A stretch of DNA of 64,000 nt, taken from NCBI RefSeq assembly GCF_018918095.1, contig NZ_JAHLPV010000001.1, positions 62,001 to 126,000 of the forward strand, written 5' to 3'. Position 1 is the first letter of the stretch. Every line of letters starts with the position of its first letter. Positions 23,215 through 32,411 of the stretch are shown piece by piece. The notes beneath the pieces were generated by a model. The model was not told where the DNA came from. It worked only from the letters and a program-made list of their open reading frames with translations, and did no database searches. The position numbers were made by a program, and so were the translations under genes. Origin of the DNA: Acetivibrio sp. MSJd-27 (lineage in GTDB: Bacteria > Bacillota > Clostridia > UMGS1840 > HGM11507).

Positions 23215-25824
23215 TTATTTTCCGTAGTATACCTTCAGATACATTTCCTTAATCTCACTCATCAGAGGATATCTCGGATTCGCACCTGTGCACTGGTCAT
23301 CAAACGCCTGCTCCACCATCTCATCCAGCGTTGCCAGGAAATCTTTCTCATCGATGCCGTATTCCTTGATTGTCTTTTTGATACCGACTTTCGCTTTCAA
23401 ATCTTCGATCGCTTTTAACAGGTTGTTGAACTTTTCTTCATCATTCTTTCCCTGGATGCCTAAGAAATCAGCACATTCACAGTATCTTTCCAAGGTATGG
23501 GGATACTGGTACTGCGGGAAAGTACCCATCTTTTTCGGACAGGGATTTGCATTGAACTTCATCACCTCGGTGATAAGCAGTGCATTGGCAACACCGTGGG
23601 GCAGGTGATGGAAAGCGCCCAGCTTATGTGCCATGGAGTGGCAAACACCCAGGAACGCATTTGCAAAAGCCATACCAGCCATAGTGGAGGCATCCGCCAT
23701 TTTCTCTCTCGCTTTCGGATCGTTCGCACCGTTTTCATAAGCGGCCGGCAGATATGCGAAGATATTTTTCAGGGCTTTTAAAGCAAGACCATCCGTGTAG
23801 TCGGTTGCCATCATAGAAGCATATGCTTCCAGTGCGTGGGTCATCGCATCAATCCCCGATGCGGAGGTTAAGCCTTTGGGCATAGACATCATCATATCCG
23901 CGTCAATAATTGCCATGTTCGGCATCAGCTCATAGTCAGCCAACGGATACTTCACACCGCTTTTTTCATCGGTAATAACGGCAAAAGGCGTACACTCGGA
24001 ACCGGTACCTGCAGAGGTCGGGATTGCGATAAAATATGCTTTCTCACCCATTTTAGGGAACGTATAAACCCTTTTGCGGATATCCATGAAACGCATTGCC
24101 AGATCCATGAAGTCCACTTCCGGATGCTCATACATTACCCACATAATTTTTCCGGCATCCATTGCGGAACCGCCACCGATTGCAATGATACAGTCAGGCT
24201 GGAAAGCACGCATAGCAGCTGCTCCTTCTTTTGCACAGGCCAGTGTCGGATCCGGTGCAACATCGAAGAAAGTGGTGTGGGTGATGCCCATTGCATCCAG
24301 TTTATCTGTAATATTTTTCGTATAACCGTTATTATATAGGAAAGAGTCGGTAACGATGAAGGCTTTCTTTTTGCCCATCACGTTTTTCAGCTCATCCAAA
24401 GCTACCGGAATGCAGCCTTTTTTAAAGTATACTTTCTGAGGTGCTCTGAACCAAAGCATATTCTCTCTCCTCTCAGCGACTGTTTTGACATTTAACAAAT
24501 GTTTTACTCCTACGTTCTCGGAGACAGAATTGCCCCCCCAGGAACCGCAGCCCAGTGTCAGAGACGGTTTTAAACGGAAGTTGTACAGATCACCGATACC
24601 ACCGTGAGAGGATGGAGTATTGATAAGAATACGGCAGGTTTTCATCATCGCCTGGAATTTTTCAATTTTTTCGCTTTCCGTTACCGCGTTGACATACAGG
24701 GAGGAAGTATGTCCATAGCCCCCGTCGGAAACCAGTTTATCCGCTTTTGCAAGTGCATCCTCAAAGTTTTTCGCCTTGTACATCGCCAAAACAGGAGACA
24801 GTTTTTCATGAGCGAATTCTTCTTCCAGCTCTACGCTTTCCACTTCGCCAATTAAAATCTTTGTATCTTCAGGCACCTTTACCCCTGCCAAGCTGGCAAT
24901 GGTATAAGCAGACTGACCTACGATTTTCGCATTCAGAGCGCCATTTATCAAAATCGTTTTTCTGACTTTTTCCGTCTCATCTTTTTTCAGGAAATAGCAT
25001 CCGCGGTCAGCGAATTCTTTTTTCGCCTGTACATATACTTTATCCAGAACAATAACAGACTGCTCGGAAGCACAGATCATACCGTTGTCAAATGTTTTGG
25101 AATGAACAATCGAGTTAACAGCCATGGTGATGTCAGCCGTATCGTCAATAATCGCCGGTGTGTTGCCCGCGCCGACGCCCACCGCCGGTTTGCCGGAAGA
25201 ATAAGCTGCCTTCACCATGCCGGGGCCACCGGTTGCCAGGATGATGTCCGCGCTCTTCATCAGTTCATTGGTCATCTCCAGAGAGGGAACGTCAATCCAT
25301 CCGATGATTCCTTTGGGCGCACCGGCTTTGACTGCCGCTTCCAGAACAACCTTTGCCGCCTCAATCGTACAGCCCTTCGCACGGGGATGAGGGCTTATAA
25401 TAATACCGTTTCTGGTCTTCAAGCAAATCAAAGATTTGAAGATTGCCGTCGAGGTTGGGTTTGTGGTCGGGATAACCGCCGCAACCACACCGATCGGCTC
25501 CGCAATTCTTTTATACCCTGCAGCGGTATCCTCTTCCAAAACGCCGCAAGTCTGTGTATTTTTATACGCGTTGTAAATATACTCGGATGCATAATGGTTT
25601 TTAATAACCTTATCTTCCACAACGCCCATGCCTGTCTCTGCTACTGCCATCTTTGCCAGCGGGATTCTCTGCTTGTTGGCAGCCATTGCCGCTTCGAAGA
25701 AAATTTTATCAACCTGTTCCTGTGTATAGGTTGCGAAAATTCTCTGCGCTTCCCGGACTTCTTCAATTTTTGCAATCAAAGCGTCCAGATTGTCCACTAC
25801 ACCTTTCAACTCTTTGTTCGCCAT
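23215..25824 (-). CDS. adhE: Bifunctional aldehyde-alcohol dehydrogenase AdhE
   Basis: 869 residues. The N-terminal acetyl-CoA-acylating aldehyde dehydrogenase half has PTTNPTSTAIFK, HPRAKGC and the catalytic cysteine in FDNGMICASEQ. The C-terminal iron-dependent alcohol dehydrogenase half begins about residue 455, with AIGGGSAMDAGKIMW and the iron ligands in CHSMAHKLGAFHHLPHG. Converts acetyl-CoA to ethanol, regenerating NAD+ in fermentation; family members form spirosomes. ATG 25824 follows GGAGGAATTATT. Controlled by two Rex-type operators. Confidence 0.97.
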   Translation of the reverse strand: MANKELKGVVDNLDALIAKIEEVREAQRIFATYTQEQVDKIFFEAAMAANKQRIPLAKMAVAETGMGVVEDKVIKNHYASEYIYNAYKNTQTCGVLEEDTAAGYKRIAEPIGVVAAVIPTTNPTSTAIFKSLICLKTRNGIIISPHPRAKGCTIEAAKVVLEAAVKAGAPKGIIGWIDVPSLEMTNELMKSADIILATGGPGMVKAAYSSGKPAVGVGAGNTPAIIDDTADITMAVNSIVHSKTFDNGMICASEQSVIVLDKVYVQAKKEFADRGCYFLKKDETEKVRKTILINGALNAKIVGQSAYTIASLAGVKVPEDTKILIGEVESVELEEEFAHEKLSPVLAMYKAKNFEDALAKADKLVSDGGYGHTSSLYVNAVTESEKIEKFQAMMKTCRILINTPSSHGGIGDLYNFRLKPSLTLGCGSWGGNSVSENVGVKHLLNVKTVAERRENMLWFRAPQKVYFKKGCIPVALDELKNVMGKKKAFIVTDSFLYNNGYTKNITDKLDAMGITHTTFFDVAPDPTLACAKEGAAAMRAFQPDCIIAIGGGSAMDAGKIMWVMYEHPEVDFMDLAMRFMDIRKRVYTFPKMGEKAYFIAIPTSAGTGSECTPFAVITDEKSGVKYPLADYELMPNMAIIDADMMMSMPKGLTSASGIDAMTHALEAYASMMATDYTDGLALKALKNIFAYLPAAYENGANDPKAREKMADASTMAGMAFANAFLGVCHSMAHKLGAFHHLPHGVANALLITEVMKFNANPCPKKMGTFPQYQYPHTLERYCECADFLGIQGKNDEEKFNNLLKAIEDLKAKVGIKKTIKEYGIDEKDFLATLDEMVEQAFDDQCTGANPRYPLMSEIKEMYLKVYYGK

Positions 25825-25881
25825 AATAATTCCTCCAATTTTGAAAATCACATATTTCTTAAATTGTATTACAAAGTAAGT

Positions 25882-25899
25882 TTGTTAACTTATTAACAA
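25882..25899. promoter_or_regulatory. Rex operator 1 of adhE (perfect)
   Basis: TTGTTAACTTATTAACAA matches the Rex consensus TTGTTAA-N4-TTAACAA at every fixed position. It lies just downstream of the -10, where a bound repressor would block initiation when NAD+/NADH is high. Confidence 0.85.
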
Positions 25900-25903
25900 T
25901 TGT

Positions 25904-25932
25904 ATTATACCAGATTGTTAATTATTTATCAA
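25904..25932 (-). promoter_or_regulatory. Promoter of adhE
   Basis: On the minus strand: TTGATA, 17-bp spacer, TATAAT, with TGG before the -10. The 5' UTR is about 75 nt. Confidence 0.8.
25915..25932. promoter_or_regulatory. Rex operator 2 of adhE (one mismatch)
   Basis: TTGTTAATTATTTATCAA differs from the consensus at one position (TTATCAA for TTAACAA). It overlaps the -35 and spacer. The centres of the two operators are 33 bp apart, about three helical turns. Confidence 0.7.
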
Positions 25933-26191
25933 GCGTTTTCCTACAAATATTATAGATAATATTTCACAAATGGTTACATTATGTTTTGTGCAAATTGTAT
26001 AATTCGGAATGCTTTTTCTGATTTTCCAAAGAACAAAGCATCGAAATGGTCTGAAAATATGTCGAAAAAAGTGGTAAAATCACTGTTGATTTTCAAATAA
26101 TCCCCTGTTAATATATAGGTGAAACATGTTTCAATTATATTTCATAAACCCCAACATTTTACAACCTGCAACAAATGAAAGGATGGTTATC

Positions 26192-27007
26192 ATGAAAAAC
26201 ATGAAAAAATCGTTAGGCCTGGTTCTCATTTTTACAATGTGTTTCACCTCGGCAGTCTTTGCTGTGGATACAGCGGATACAGCAAACTTGGAAAATGAAT
26301 ATTTACAAGCAATTTTAAACGAGATTAAGGAGCAGGGCGGTTACTCTGACGAAGAGATGGCAACCGCGGAGATTATTTCCGGAAGCAGCGCCCAGCAAGC
26401 CAGTCTGTATAGTACGAGTACGGAAAGTCCTTTGATTGAGGATGCGGCTTTAAAAATTGAAACAGTGGAAGATAATATAATAAAATCTGATTATATTATT
26501 CCATATAAAATTGATGAAGATGGTACACTAGTAAACAGTTTTGAATTGATCTCAAGGTCACCCGATATTAGTTTTGATGGAAATATCAGTTTAGTCGATG
26601 CTACTATTTTTTCTACAGCATATTGGCAGCATAGGGTATGGACACAAAATAATCCGTCTAATGTTTATCATCATATAGGTATAACCGCTAGATGGGTATC
26701 ATCTAGTCCAAGAGTATATATAGACAACTTAGAAGTTGGGTATGAAACAAATGGTATAAAAACAAACTTTAATACAGGTGTAATTTCAAATATAGAACTT
26801 AATAAAGTCAGTAAAATTTTTGAAGTTGCTCCTGTGGCCGGAACACTGTATAGCGATTGGGAACATCAAATGGCGAGTGATGAAGGTGTGGTACTTACCG
26901 ATGCCTTTCGTCATAAAGGGATCCAATATATAGAAGTAAACTATGCAGTAGATGGAAAGATGCAACCGTTCAAAAGACAAATGTGGACGTTATACTCTAA
27001 GATATAA
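26192..27007 (+). CDS. Secreted protein of unknown function, AT-rich
   Basis: 271 residues. A Sec signal peptide (MKNMKKSLGLVLIFTMCFTSAVFA) is followed by an acidic stretch and a region rich in Ser, Thr, Asn and aromatics from about residue 100 (AYWQHRVWTQNNPSNVYHHIG). No family recognised. ATG 26192 follows AAAGGATGG. The middle (26460-26830) is clearly more AT-rich than its neighbours, suggesting transfer. Its stop overlaps the start of a fragment of the neighbouring lipoprotein family, as if it replaced part of that array. Confidence 0.7.
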   Translation: MKNMKKSLGLVLIFTMCFTSAVFAVDTADTANLENEYLQAILNEIKEQGGYSDEEMATAEIISGSSAQQASLYSTSTESPLIEDAALKIETVEDNIIKSDYIIPYKIDEDGTLVNSFELISRSPDISFDGNISLVDATIFSTAYWQHRVWTQNNPSNVYHHIGITARWVSSSPRVYIDNLEVGYETNGIKTNFNTGVISNIELNKVSKIFEVAPVAGTLYSDWEHQMASDEGVVLTDAFRHKGIQYIEVNYAVDGKMQPFKRQMWTLYSKI

Positions 27008-27069
27008 TGAATAAAGCGCCGTCCACATGCTCCATCGCGCTCACCGTATCTTACCGCAATGTGCGATAA
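27007..27069 (+). pseudogene. C-terminal remnant of a third tandem lipoprotein paralogue
   Basis: In frame it reads NKAPSTCSIALTVSYRNVR then stop, matching NKAPSTCSIMITVYYRNMN at the end of the gene finishing at 29105. The DNA match begins at the stop of the upstream AT-rich gene. It is a leftover 3' end without the rest of its gene. Confidence 0.75.
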
Positions 27070-27092
27070 CGGAACAGAAAGAAGGGGATAGA

Positions 27093-27689
27093 ATGAATAA
27101 GCGCCGTTTCCTGCGAATCACGATAATCGCTGTCTGCCTTATAACAGCGGCGGCGCTCCTGACCGTCATCCATCGGTCTCTTAATTCTTATCAGGACTTT
27201 GCCGAGACTGTAACGGACGGTAAGGGCAACTATCATTTTCGCAGTCTAAAGATGGGGATGAGCCTGGAAGAGATCATCCAAAGCGAACAGCTTGACCGGG
27301 AGCGCTTGTTGTACTGGCCGGAAAAAAATGCCGAACATCCTCCAACCTACATTCAATACATGGTTCCCATCTATTTTGAGAGCCTGAACACCGCTTTTTA
27401 CTGTATTTACTATTTAAAAAGCGATTATTTGGTAATGGTTGAATATTCCGCTTCCTTCGACAAGGAAGAGAGCTTTCAGGAAGCCTGCAGCCACATCATC
27501 CGCTTTGCGGAGAGATGGCTTCCCAAGAATCCATCGAACGGCTCAATGGGACTGACGATTCCAAGGGAGGGCAAGCTGCTCAGCGCGCCCCAGTGGGAGG
27601 ATACCGATCCGTCAGGCAACCGTCTGTCGATTCTGATGCAGGACAGAACAGCAGATGCAGCGGCCTCCATACGGGTCATTTTTCAGTAG
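27093..27689 (+). CDS. Membrane-anchored single-domain member of the tandem lipoprotein family
   Basis: 198 residues with an N-terminal uncleaved signal or helix (ITIIAVCLITAAALLTVI) and one copy of the domain seen twice in each of the next two genes: YQDFAETVTDGKGNYHFRSL, later EESFQEACSHIIRFAERWLP and LLSAPQWEDTDPSGNRLSIL. No function known. ATG 27093 follows GAAGGGGATA. A terminator at 27745 separates it from the next gene. Confidence 0.75.
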   Translation: MNKRRFLRITIIAVCLITAAALLTVIHRSLNSYQDFAETVTDGKGNYHFRSLKMGMSLEEIIQSEQLDRERLLYWPEKNAEHPPTYIQYMVPIYFESLNTAFYCIYYLKSDYLVMVEYSASFDKEESFQEACSHIIRFAERWLPKNPSNGSMGLTIPREGKLLSAPQWEDTDPSGNRLSILMQDRTADAAASIRVIFQ

Positions 27690-27744
27690 CATCCTCTGGA
27701 TGCATTGATGTTTATGGATGGATATTCCGCAGCCGAATTCAAAG

Positions 27745-27781
27745 AGTGCCGCAAAAACTTTTATTCTTGCGGCACTTTATT
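27745..27781 (+). terminator. Terminator
   Basis: AGTGCCGCAA pairs with TTGCGGCACT, then TTATTGTTT. Confidence 0.8.
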
Positions 27782-27884
27782 GTTTGTCTATTTCGCATTG
27801 ATTTTACAGATAGAAACAGTTCATATAAGGATAAGAACGGCATTGTCTTCAAACCGTGATTTTAACGGAAGGAGTGTTCGCATT

Positions 27885-29105
27885 ATGCGCAGATCATCCC
27901 TATCTTTTCTTTTGATTGTCACACTGGTTACATCTTGCCTATCCCTCTCCGGCTGCGGAAAGGTAGATAGGGAATACCGGGCTTTTTATAACAGCCTTGT
28001 CAATAAAGACGGAAATTTCCGTTTTCGGGGAATGGAGCCTGGAACCAGTCAGAAGGATATCATTCAAATGGAGGGCATCGACGGGATAGAAGGCGAGGAT
28101 ATCACCTCCAAAGACAGCACTGGTCTTTTTCGCTGTCTCGTTCCGGTACAGTTCCCCTGCTTTTCTTTTGATCTGTATCGGGATTACAAAACGGCAACTC
28201 ATATCCCCTCACGGGACGGCGGAAGATTGGACGGATTTTTGACAAGCGGCAGCTACCTTGCCTTTTTTGAACAGGAAGAGGATTTCACGGCGGCATGCCG
28301 GCAGATTTCCGCCTTTCTGAAAGAGCATTTTCCAACGGGAACTTCCTTTGAAGGGCTGGATCAAATCCCGGAGCCGGAGCAGCGGATCCTCTCTCCTCAA
28401 TGGCAGACGGAGGCGGAGGACGGCAGCCGGCTTCTGGTCACCTTTCAAAACAGGGTTTCGCCGATAAATCCCAACCGTGCTCCTGCTTTCTGCTCCATTC
28501 GGATAGAGGTTTCCTATCAAAACCTCGCAGAGTCATCGATGGAAGACTATCAGGAATTTTATCAGGCTTTAAGCAATCGGGAGGGTAATTTCCGTTTCCG
28601 TGGAACAGAACCGGGACAGACCTATGAAGAACTGATCGCTTCCTTTGAAAAAGAGGGGTATGGAAAAGATGTGCTTACCCCCTTCGATCTTTTTGTCAGC
28701 TGCACCGTTCCGGACAGCTTCCCTTGCTTTGACTTTTCTCTATATAAAAGATATCATATGGATGAATCTTCCAACTCCATAAATGGTAAAACAGATTGGA
28801 CGACGAAGGATTCTTTGACGGGAGGATCGTATCTTTCCAGTTTCTATCGGGAAGAGGACTGGATTGCGGCATGCCGGCAGATCATTACCTTTCTGAAAGC
28901 AAAATTTCCGGGAGGAGTTTCCTTCGAAGAATTGGAACACACACCGGATCCTGAAAAATTAATGTCTCCGCAATGGGAAATAGAAGGAGCCGATGGAAGC
29001 AAGATTAGCGTTACCTTTCAAAATAAAAATATGGATCATCCTCTGAATAAAGCGCCGTCCACATGCTCTATCATGATCACAGTATATTACCGTAATATGA
29101 ATTAA
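27885..29105 (+). CDS. Two-domain lipoprotein of a locally duplicated family, copy 1
   Basis: 406 residues. The lipobox is LSLSGC, Cys24. Two copies of a domain of about 190 residues follow, each starting YRAFYNSLVNKDGNFRFRG or YQEFYQALSNREGNFRFRG and containing FPCFxFxLY, GSYL, an EEDxxAACRQIxxFLK helix, PQW and DGS...VTFQN. ATG 27885 follows GGAAGGAG; the open frame upstream from 27705 is an accident of the duplicated leader. Extracellular, function unknown. Flanked by its own terminators. Confidence 0.8.
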   Translation: MRRSSLSFLLIVTLVTSCLSLSGCGKVDREYRAFYNSLVNKDGNFRFRGMEPGTSQKDIIQMEGIDGIEGEDITSKDSTGLFRCLVPVQFPCFSFDLYRDYKTATHIPSRDGGRLDGFLTSGSYLAFFEQEEDFTAACRQISAFLKEHFPTGTSFEGLDQIPEPEQRILSPQWQTEAEDGSRLLVTFQNRVSPINPNRAPAFCSIRIEVSYQNLAESSMEDYQEFYQALSNREGNFRFRGTEPGQTYEELIASFEKEGYGKDVLTPFDLFVSCTVPDSFPCFDFSLYKRYHMDESSNSINGKTDWTTKDSLTGGSYLSSFYREEDWIAACRQIITFLKAKFPGGVSFEELEHTPDPEKLMSPQWEIEGADGSKISVTFQNKNMDHPLNKAPSTCSIMITVYYRNMN

Positions 29106-29110
29106 CGGCT

Positions 29111-29155
29111 TACAGCGTACTATGAAGCGAAAATTTCATAGTGCGCTGTACTTTT
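29111..29155 (+). terminator. Terminator between the two lipoprotein copies
   Basis: TACAGCG-TACTATGAA pairs with TTTCATAGTG-CGCTGTA, then CTTTT. Confidence 0.75.
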
Positions 29156-29244
29156 CATTGACTTTACAGATAGAAACAGTTCATATAAGGATAAGAACGG
29201 CATTGTCTTCAAACCGTGATTTTAACGGAAGGAGTGTTCGCATT

Positions 29245-30474
29245 ATGCGCAGAGCATCCCTATCTTTTCTTTTGATTGTCACATTGCTTTTCTCCTGCCT
29301 TTCCCTCTCGGGATGCGGAAAGGTGGACGGGGAATACCGGGCTTTTTATGACAGCCTTGTGAATAAAGACGGAAATTTCCGTTTTCGGGGCACGAATCCG
29401 GGGGACAGCCAGGACAGCATTTTTCAGGCAGAAGGGCTCAGCGGCACGATAGATGAGGATGTCAGTATTATGGACAGCACCGGCCTTTTCTACTGTTACC
29501 AGCCGGTACAGTTCCCCTGCTTTTCGTTCGATCTGTATCGGGATTACCGGACGCCGCTTCATACGCCTTCCACTGTAGATGATTTTAGATATAACAGTTC
29601 CATGACAAGCGGAAGCTATACCGCCTTTTTTGAACAGCAGGAGGAGTTTACGGCGGCGTGCGGACAAATCACTGCCTTTCTGAAAGAGCATTTTCCAAAG
29701 GGAACTTCCTTTGAAGCCCTGGAGCAAATCCCGGAACCGAAACAATTCATCTCCGCCCCCCAATGGCAGGCGGAGGCAAGGGACGGCAGCCAGCTTCTGG
29801 TCACCTTTCAGAATAAAATTTCTCCTCAGTCGAATAACAAAAAGCATATGGTATCCCAGATTCCTCCCTGCGGTTTTATCCGGCTGGAGGTTTCCTACCG
29901 CAAGCTTACGGAATCTTTCACAAAAGATTACCAGGAATTTTATCAGGCTCTGGTTAACTCGGAGGGCAATTTCCGCTTCTGCGGTACCGAATCGGGACAA
30001 ACCTATGAGGCGCTGGCCGCCTCTTTTGAAGAAAAGGGATACGGGAGAGACGCTCTTGCCCCCTTTAGCGATATGTTTCGCAGCAAAATTCTTGACATTT
30101 TCCCCTGTTTTCCTTTTTTCTTCTCCGAAAATTACTGGATGGATACCTCCGTCAACCTGGAAAACGGCAAAGCGAAATCACAGACGGAGGATTCTCTGTC
30201 CGGCGGATGGTACACCAGCTTTTTCTATCGCGAGGAGGACTGGGCGGAAGCATGCGGGCAAATAACCGATTTTTTGAAAGTAATGTTTCCGGAAAGGGGA
30301 TCCTTTGAAACTCTGTATCATCTTCCCGAAACGGAAGAATGGAATGAGGAATGGCGGGTGGAAGCCCCCGATGGAAGTCAGCTTTCCGTCGATTTTCAAA
30401 ATAAGGAACGGTATTATCATCCTTATTTGAACTTTATAGAAAGTTCCCGGATTCAAATCACGGTGTTCAATTGA
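29245..30474 (+). CDS. Two-domain lipoprotein of a locally duplicated family, copy 2
   Basis: 409 residues, parallel to the preceding gene: MRRASLSFLLIVTLLFSCLS with lipobox LSLSGC, first domain YRAFYDSLVNKDGNFRFRG, second domain YQEFYQALVNSEGNFRFCG. The second domain has lost the final RG pair. The roughly 85 bp upstream are nearly identical to those before copy 1. ATG 29245 follows GGAAGGAG. Duplicated with its leader, then diverged. Confidence 0.8.
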   Translation: MRRASLSFLLIVTLLFSCLSLSGCGKVDGEYRAFYDSLVNKDGNFRFRGTNPGDSQDSIFQAEGLSGTIDEDVSIMDSTGLFYCYQPVQFPCFSFDLYRDYRTPLHTPSTVDDFRYNSSMTSGSYTAFFEQQEEFTAACGQITAFLKEHFPKGTSFEALEQIPEPKQFISAPQWQAEARDGSQLLVTFQNKISPQSNNKKHMVSQIPPCGFIRLEVSYRKLTESFTKDYQEFYQALVNSEGNFRFCGTESGQTYEALAASFEEKGYGRDALAPFSDMFRSKILDIFPCFPFFFSENYWMDTSVNLENGKAKSQTEDSLSGGWYTSFFYREEDWAEACGQITDFLKVMFPERGSFETLYHLPETEEWNEEWRVEAPDGSQLSVDFQNKERYYHPYLNFIESSRIQITVFN

Positions 30475-30532
30475 CGGCAACCAGCGAGCTGTAAAATCTT
30501 TTCTTTTCAGCTCGGCGGGTTCCGAATACATA

Positions 30533-30566
30533 GAATGTCCAAGGTATCAATACCTTGGACATTCTG
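30533..30566. terminator. Perfect hairpin between convergent genes
   Basis: GAATGTCCAAGGTAT-CA-ATACCTTGGACATTC, a 15-bp stem. It has no long T run, so termination is inferred from its position between lipoprotein copy 2 and the ABC gene. Confidence 0.55.
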
Positions 30567-30584
30567 CATGTTACGTCTCTGTTT

Positions 30585-32411
30585 TTACCGCAGCACCTGC
30601 ATCGCCGCTTCCTCCGCAAACTGTTTGGAATACAGCTCAAAGTAGGCGCCCCGTTTTTTCATCAGCTCCATATGCGTTCCCTGTTCGACAATTCTGCCGT
30701 CCTTCACCACCAGAATCAAATCCGCTTGGCGGATGGTGGAAAGACGGTGAGCGATCAGGAAAGAGGTACGGTTTTTCAGAAGGTTTCCGATGGCGTTTTG
30801 GATCAGCTGTTCGGTCTGCGTGTCGATGGAGGAAGTGGCCTCGTCGAGCACAAAGATCCGCGGATCCGCCAGCACCGCTCTGGCAAAGGACACAAGCTGC
30901 TTTTCGCCGGTGGAAAGACAGTCTCCCCCCTCGCCTACATCGCTGTCATAGCCGTTTTCCAGGTTCGCCACCACCGTATCGGCAGAGACGCTTTTGGCAA
31001 CCCGTTCGATATCCTCATCGGTTGCTTCCAGGTTCCCATAGCGGATATTTTCCCGCAGGGTACCGGAAAACAGATGGGGATTCTGGAGAACATAACCGAT
31101 GTTGCTGTGAAGCCAAAGCTGGGAGCGCTCCCGGTAATCCCTGCCGTCAATCAGCACGCGTCCGCTGGTTGGTTCAAAGAAACGGCAAGCCAGATTCACC
31201 AGAGTACTCTTTCCCGCGCCGGTCTCCCCCACGATAGCCACATTGGTTCCCGCCGGAATTTTCAGGTTAAAGTGCTCCAGCACATACTCGTTGCCGTCCG
31301 GATACTTGAAGGAAACATCTTCAAATTCGATATCGCCCTTGATGGGTTCCCAGTTCTCCTTTTTGGGATGAAAGGAATCCCCGTATTTTTCGATCACCTC
31401 CGGTGTGTCGGTGATCTCCTCGGGCTTTTCCAGCAGACCGGAAACCCGCTCGATATTCGCCTGGGTCGCGATGACATTGGAGAAGGTTCTCGCCAGCTGT
31501 TGAATCGGCTCAAAGATACCCACCGCATAGGAGATAAAAGCGGAGAAGGTGCCGAATTGAAGCGCCTGATTCATCACCAGATATCCTCCTCTTGCCAGCA
31601 CCAGCGCCGTGGCGATGGAGCTGAAAAACAGGATGGAGGGAATGTAGATAGCGCTCAGCTTATAGCCATGGAGCATGGTTTGATACATTTCCTTGGATTC
31701 CTTCTGAAATTCCCTCAGGTTCTTTTCCTCGATAACCAGCGTTTTGGAGGTTTTCGCCCCCACGATTCCCTCATTGTACGCGCCGGAGATCCGGGAATTC
31801 ATTTTCCGGATCCGGCGGTTATTGTTGAGCAGTTTATTCTGAAAGAACACCGTGAGGATTGCGATCAAAGGCACCACAACAGCAATCAGAAGCGCCAGCT
31901 TCCCATTGAGCAGGAACATGGAGATGAATACGCCGACCACATAGGCCAACGCCCACAAAATGTCCACCAAGCCCCAGGCAATCATACTGCCGATCCGCCC
32001 GGTATCGCTCATCACCCTCGCCAGCAGGTAGCCAACCGAATTTACATTGTAGAAGGAAAGGGAAAGCTTTTGCAGATGGACAAAGCTCGCCCGCTTCAGA
32101 TCCCGCCCCACCTGCATCTCCACGCTCATCGCCTGGCGGGAGAAGACAATGACGATCCCCGTCTGTATCAGTACCAGCGCGGCATAGAACGCGATAAAGA
32201 AGCCAAGCTGTGAAAGGCTCCCCTCCATGATAAAGCGGTCCACCGCATACCGCTGAAACAACGGGAAAATGACATCAATCCCCGCCGACCCCAGCATCAG
32301 AAGCACAATGGACAGCAACAGCCAGCGGTAAGGCTTGAAAAACGGCAGCATTTTTGCCCAAATTTTTATGTCAAGGGATTTTTTTGACTGCGTTTCCTCA
32401 TAGAACGCCAT
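30585..32411 (-). CDS. ABC exporter subunit (permease-ATPase), catalytic half
   Basis: 608 residues. Six membrane segments, then an ATPase domain with Walker A GETGAGKST near residue 400 and Walker B IFVLDEATSSID near 520 with the catalytic Glu. Its signature motif is LSTGEKQL rather than LSGGQ. Paired with the next upstream gene (1-bp overlap) as a heterodimeric exporter of the BmrCD/LmrCD/TM287-288 type; this subunit corresponds to the one with the intact Walker B. Such pairs export drugs or lipids. Regulated by the attenuator at 34404-34551. Confidence 0.92.
   Translation of the reverse strand: MAFYEETQSKKSLDIKIWAKMLPFFKPYRWLLLSIVLLMLGSAGIDVIFPLFQRYAVDRFIMEGSLSQLGFFIAFYAALVLIQTGIVIVFSRQAMSVEMQVGRDLKRASFVHLQKLSLSFYNVNSVGYLLARVMSDTGRIGSMIAWGLVDILWALAYVVGVFISMFLLNGKLALLIAVVVPLIAILTVFFQNKLLNNNRRIRKMNSRISGAYNEGIVGAKTSKTLVIEEKNLREFQKESKEMYQTMLHGYKLSAIYIPSILFFSSIATALVLARGGYLVMNQALQFGTFSAFISYAVGIFEPIQQLARTFSNVIATQANIERVSGLLEKPEEITDTPEVIEKYGDSFHPKKENWEPIKGDIEFEDVSFKYPDGNEYVLEHFNLKIPAGTNVAIVGETGAGKSTLVNLACRFFEPTSGRVLIDGRDYRERSQLWLHSNIGYVLQNPHLFSGTLRENIRYGNLEATDEDIERVAKSVSADTVVANLENGYDSDVGEGGDCLSTGEKQLVSFARAVLADPRIFVLDEATSSIDTQTEQLIQNAIGNLLKNRTSFLIAHRLSTIRQADLILVVKDGRIVEQGTHMELMKKRGAYFELYSKQFAEEAAMQVLR

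Noticed and set aside
25102-25896. 264-codon frame antisense to adhE
   Set aside because: Shadow frame; His/Arg/Cys-rich composition typical of reversed coding sequence.
27705-27884. N-terminal extensions of the two-domain lipoproteins
   Set aside because: Open in both copies only because the leader is duplicated; the signal peptide and lipobox begin at the internal ATG with GGAAGGAG.
30555-32213. 552-codon open frame on the plus strand opposite the ABC gene
   Set aside because: Composition is that of the antisense of a strongly recognisable ABC transporter; no ribosome site or known domain.
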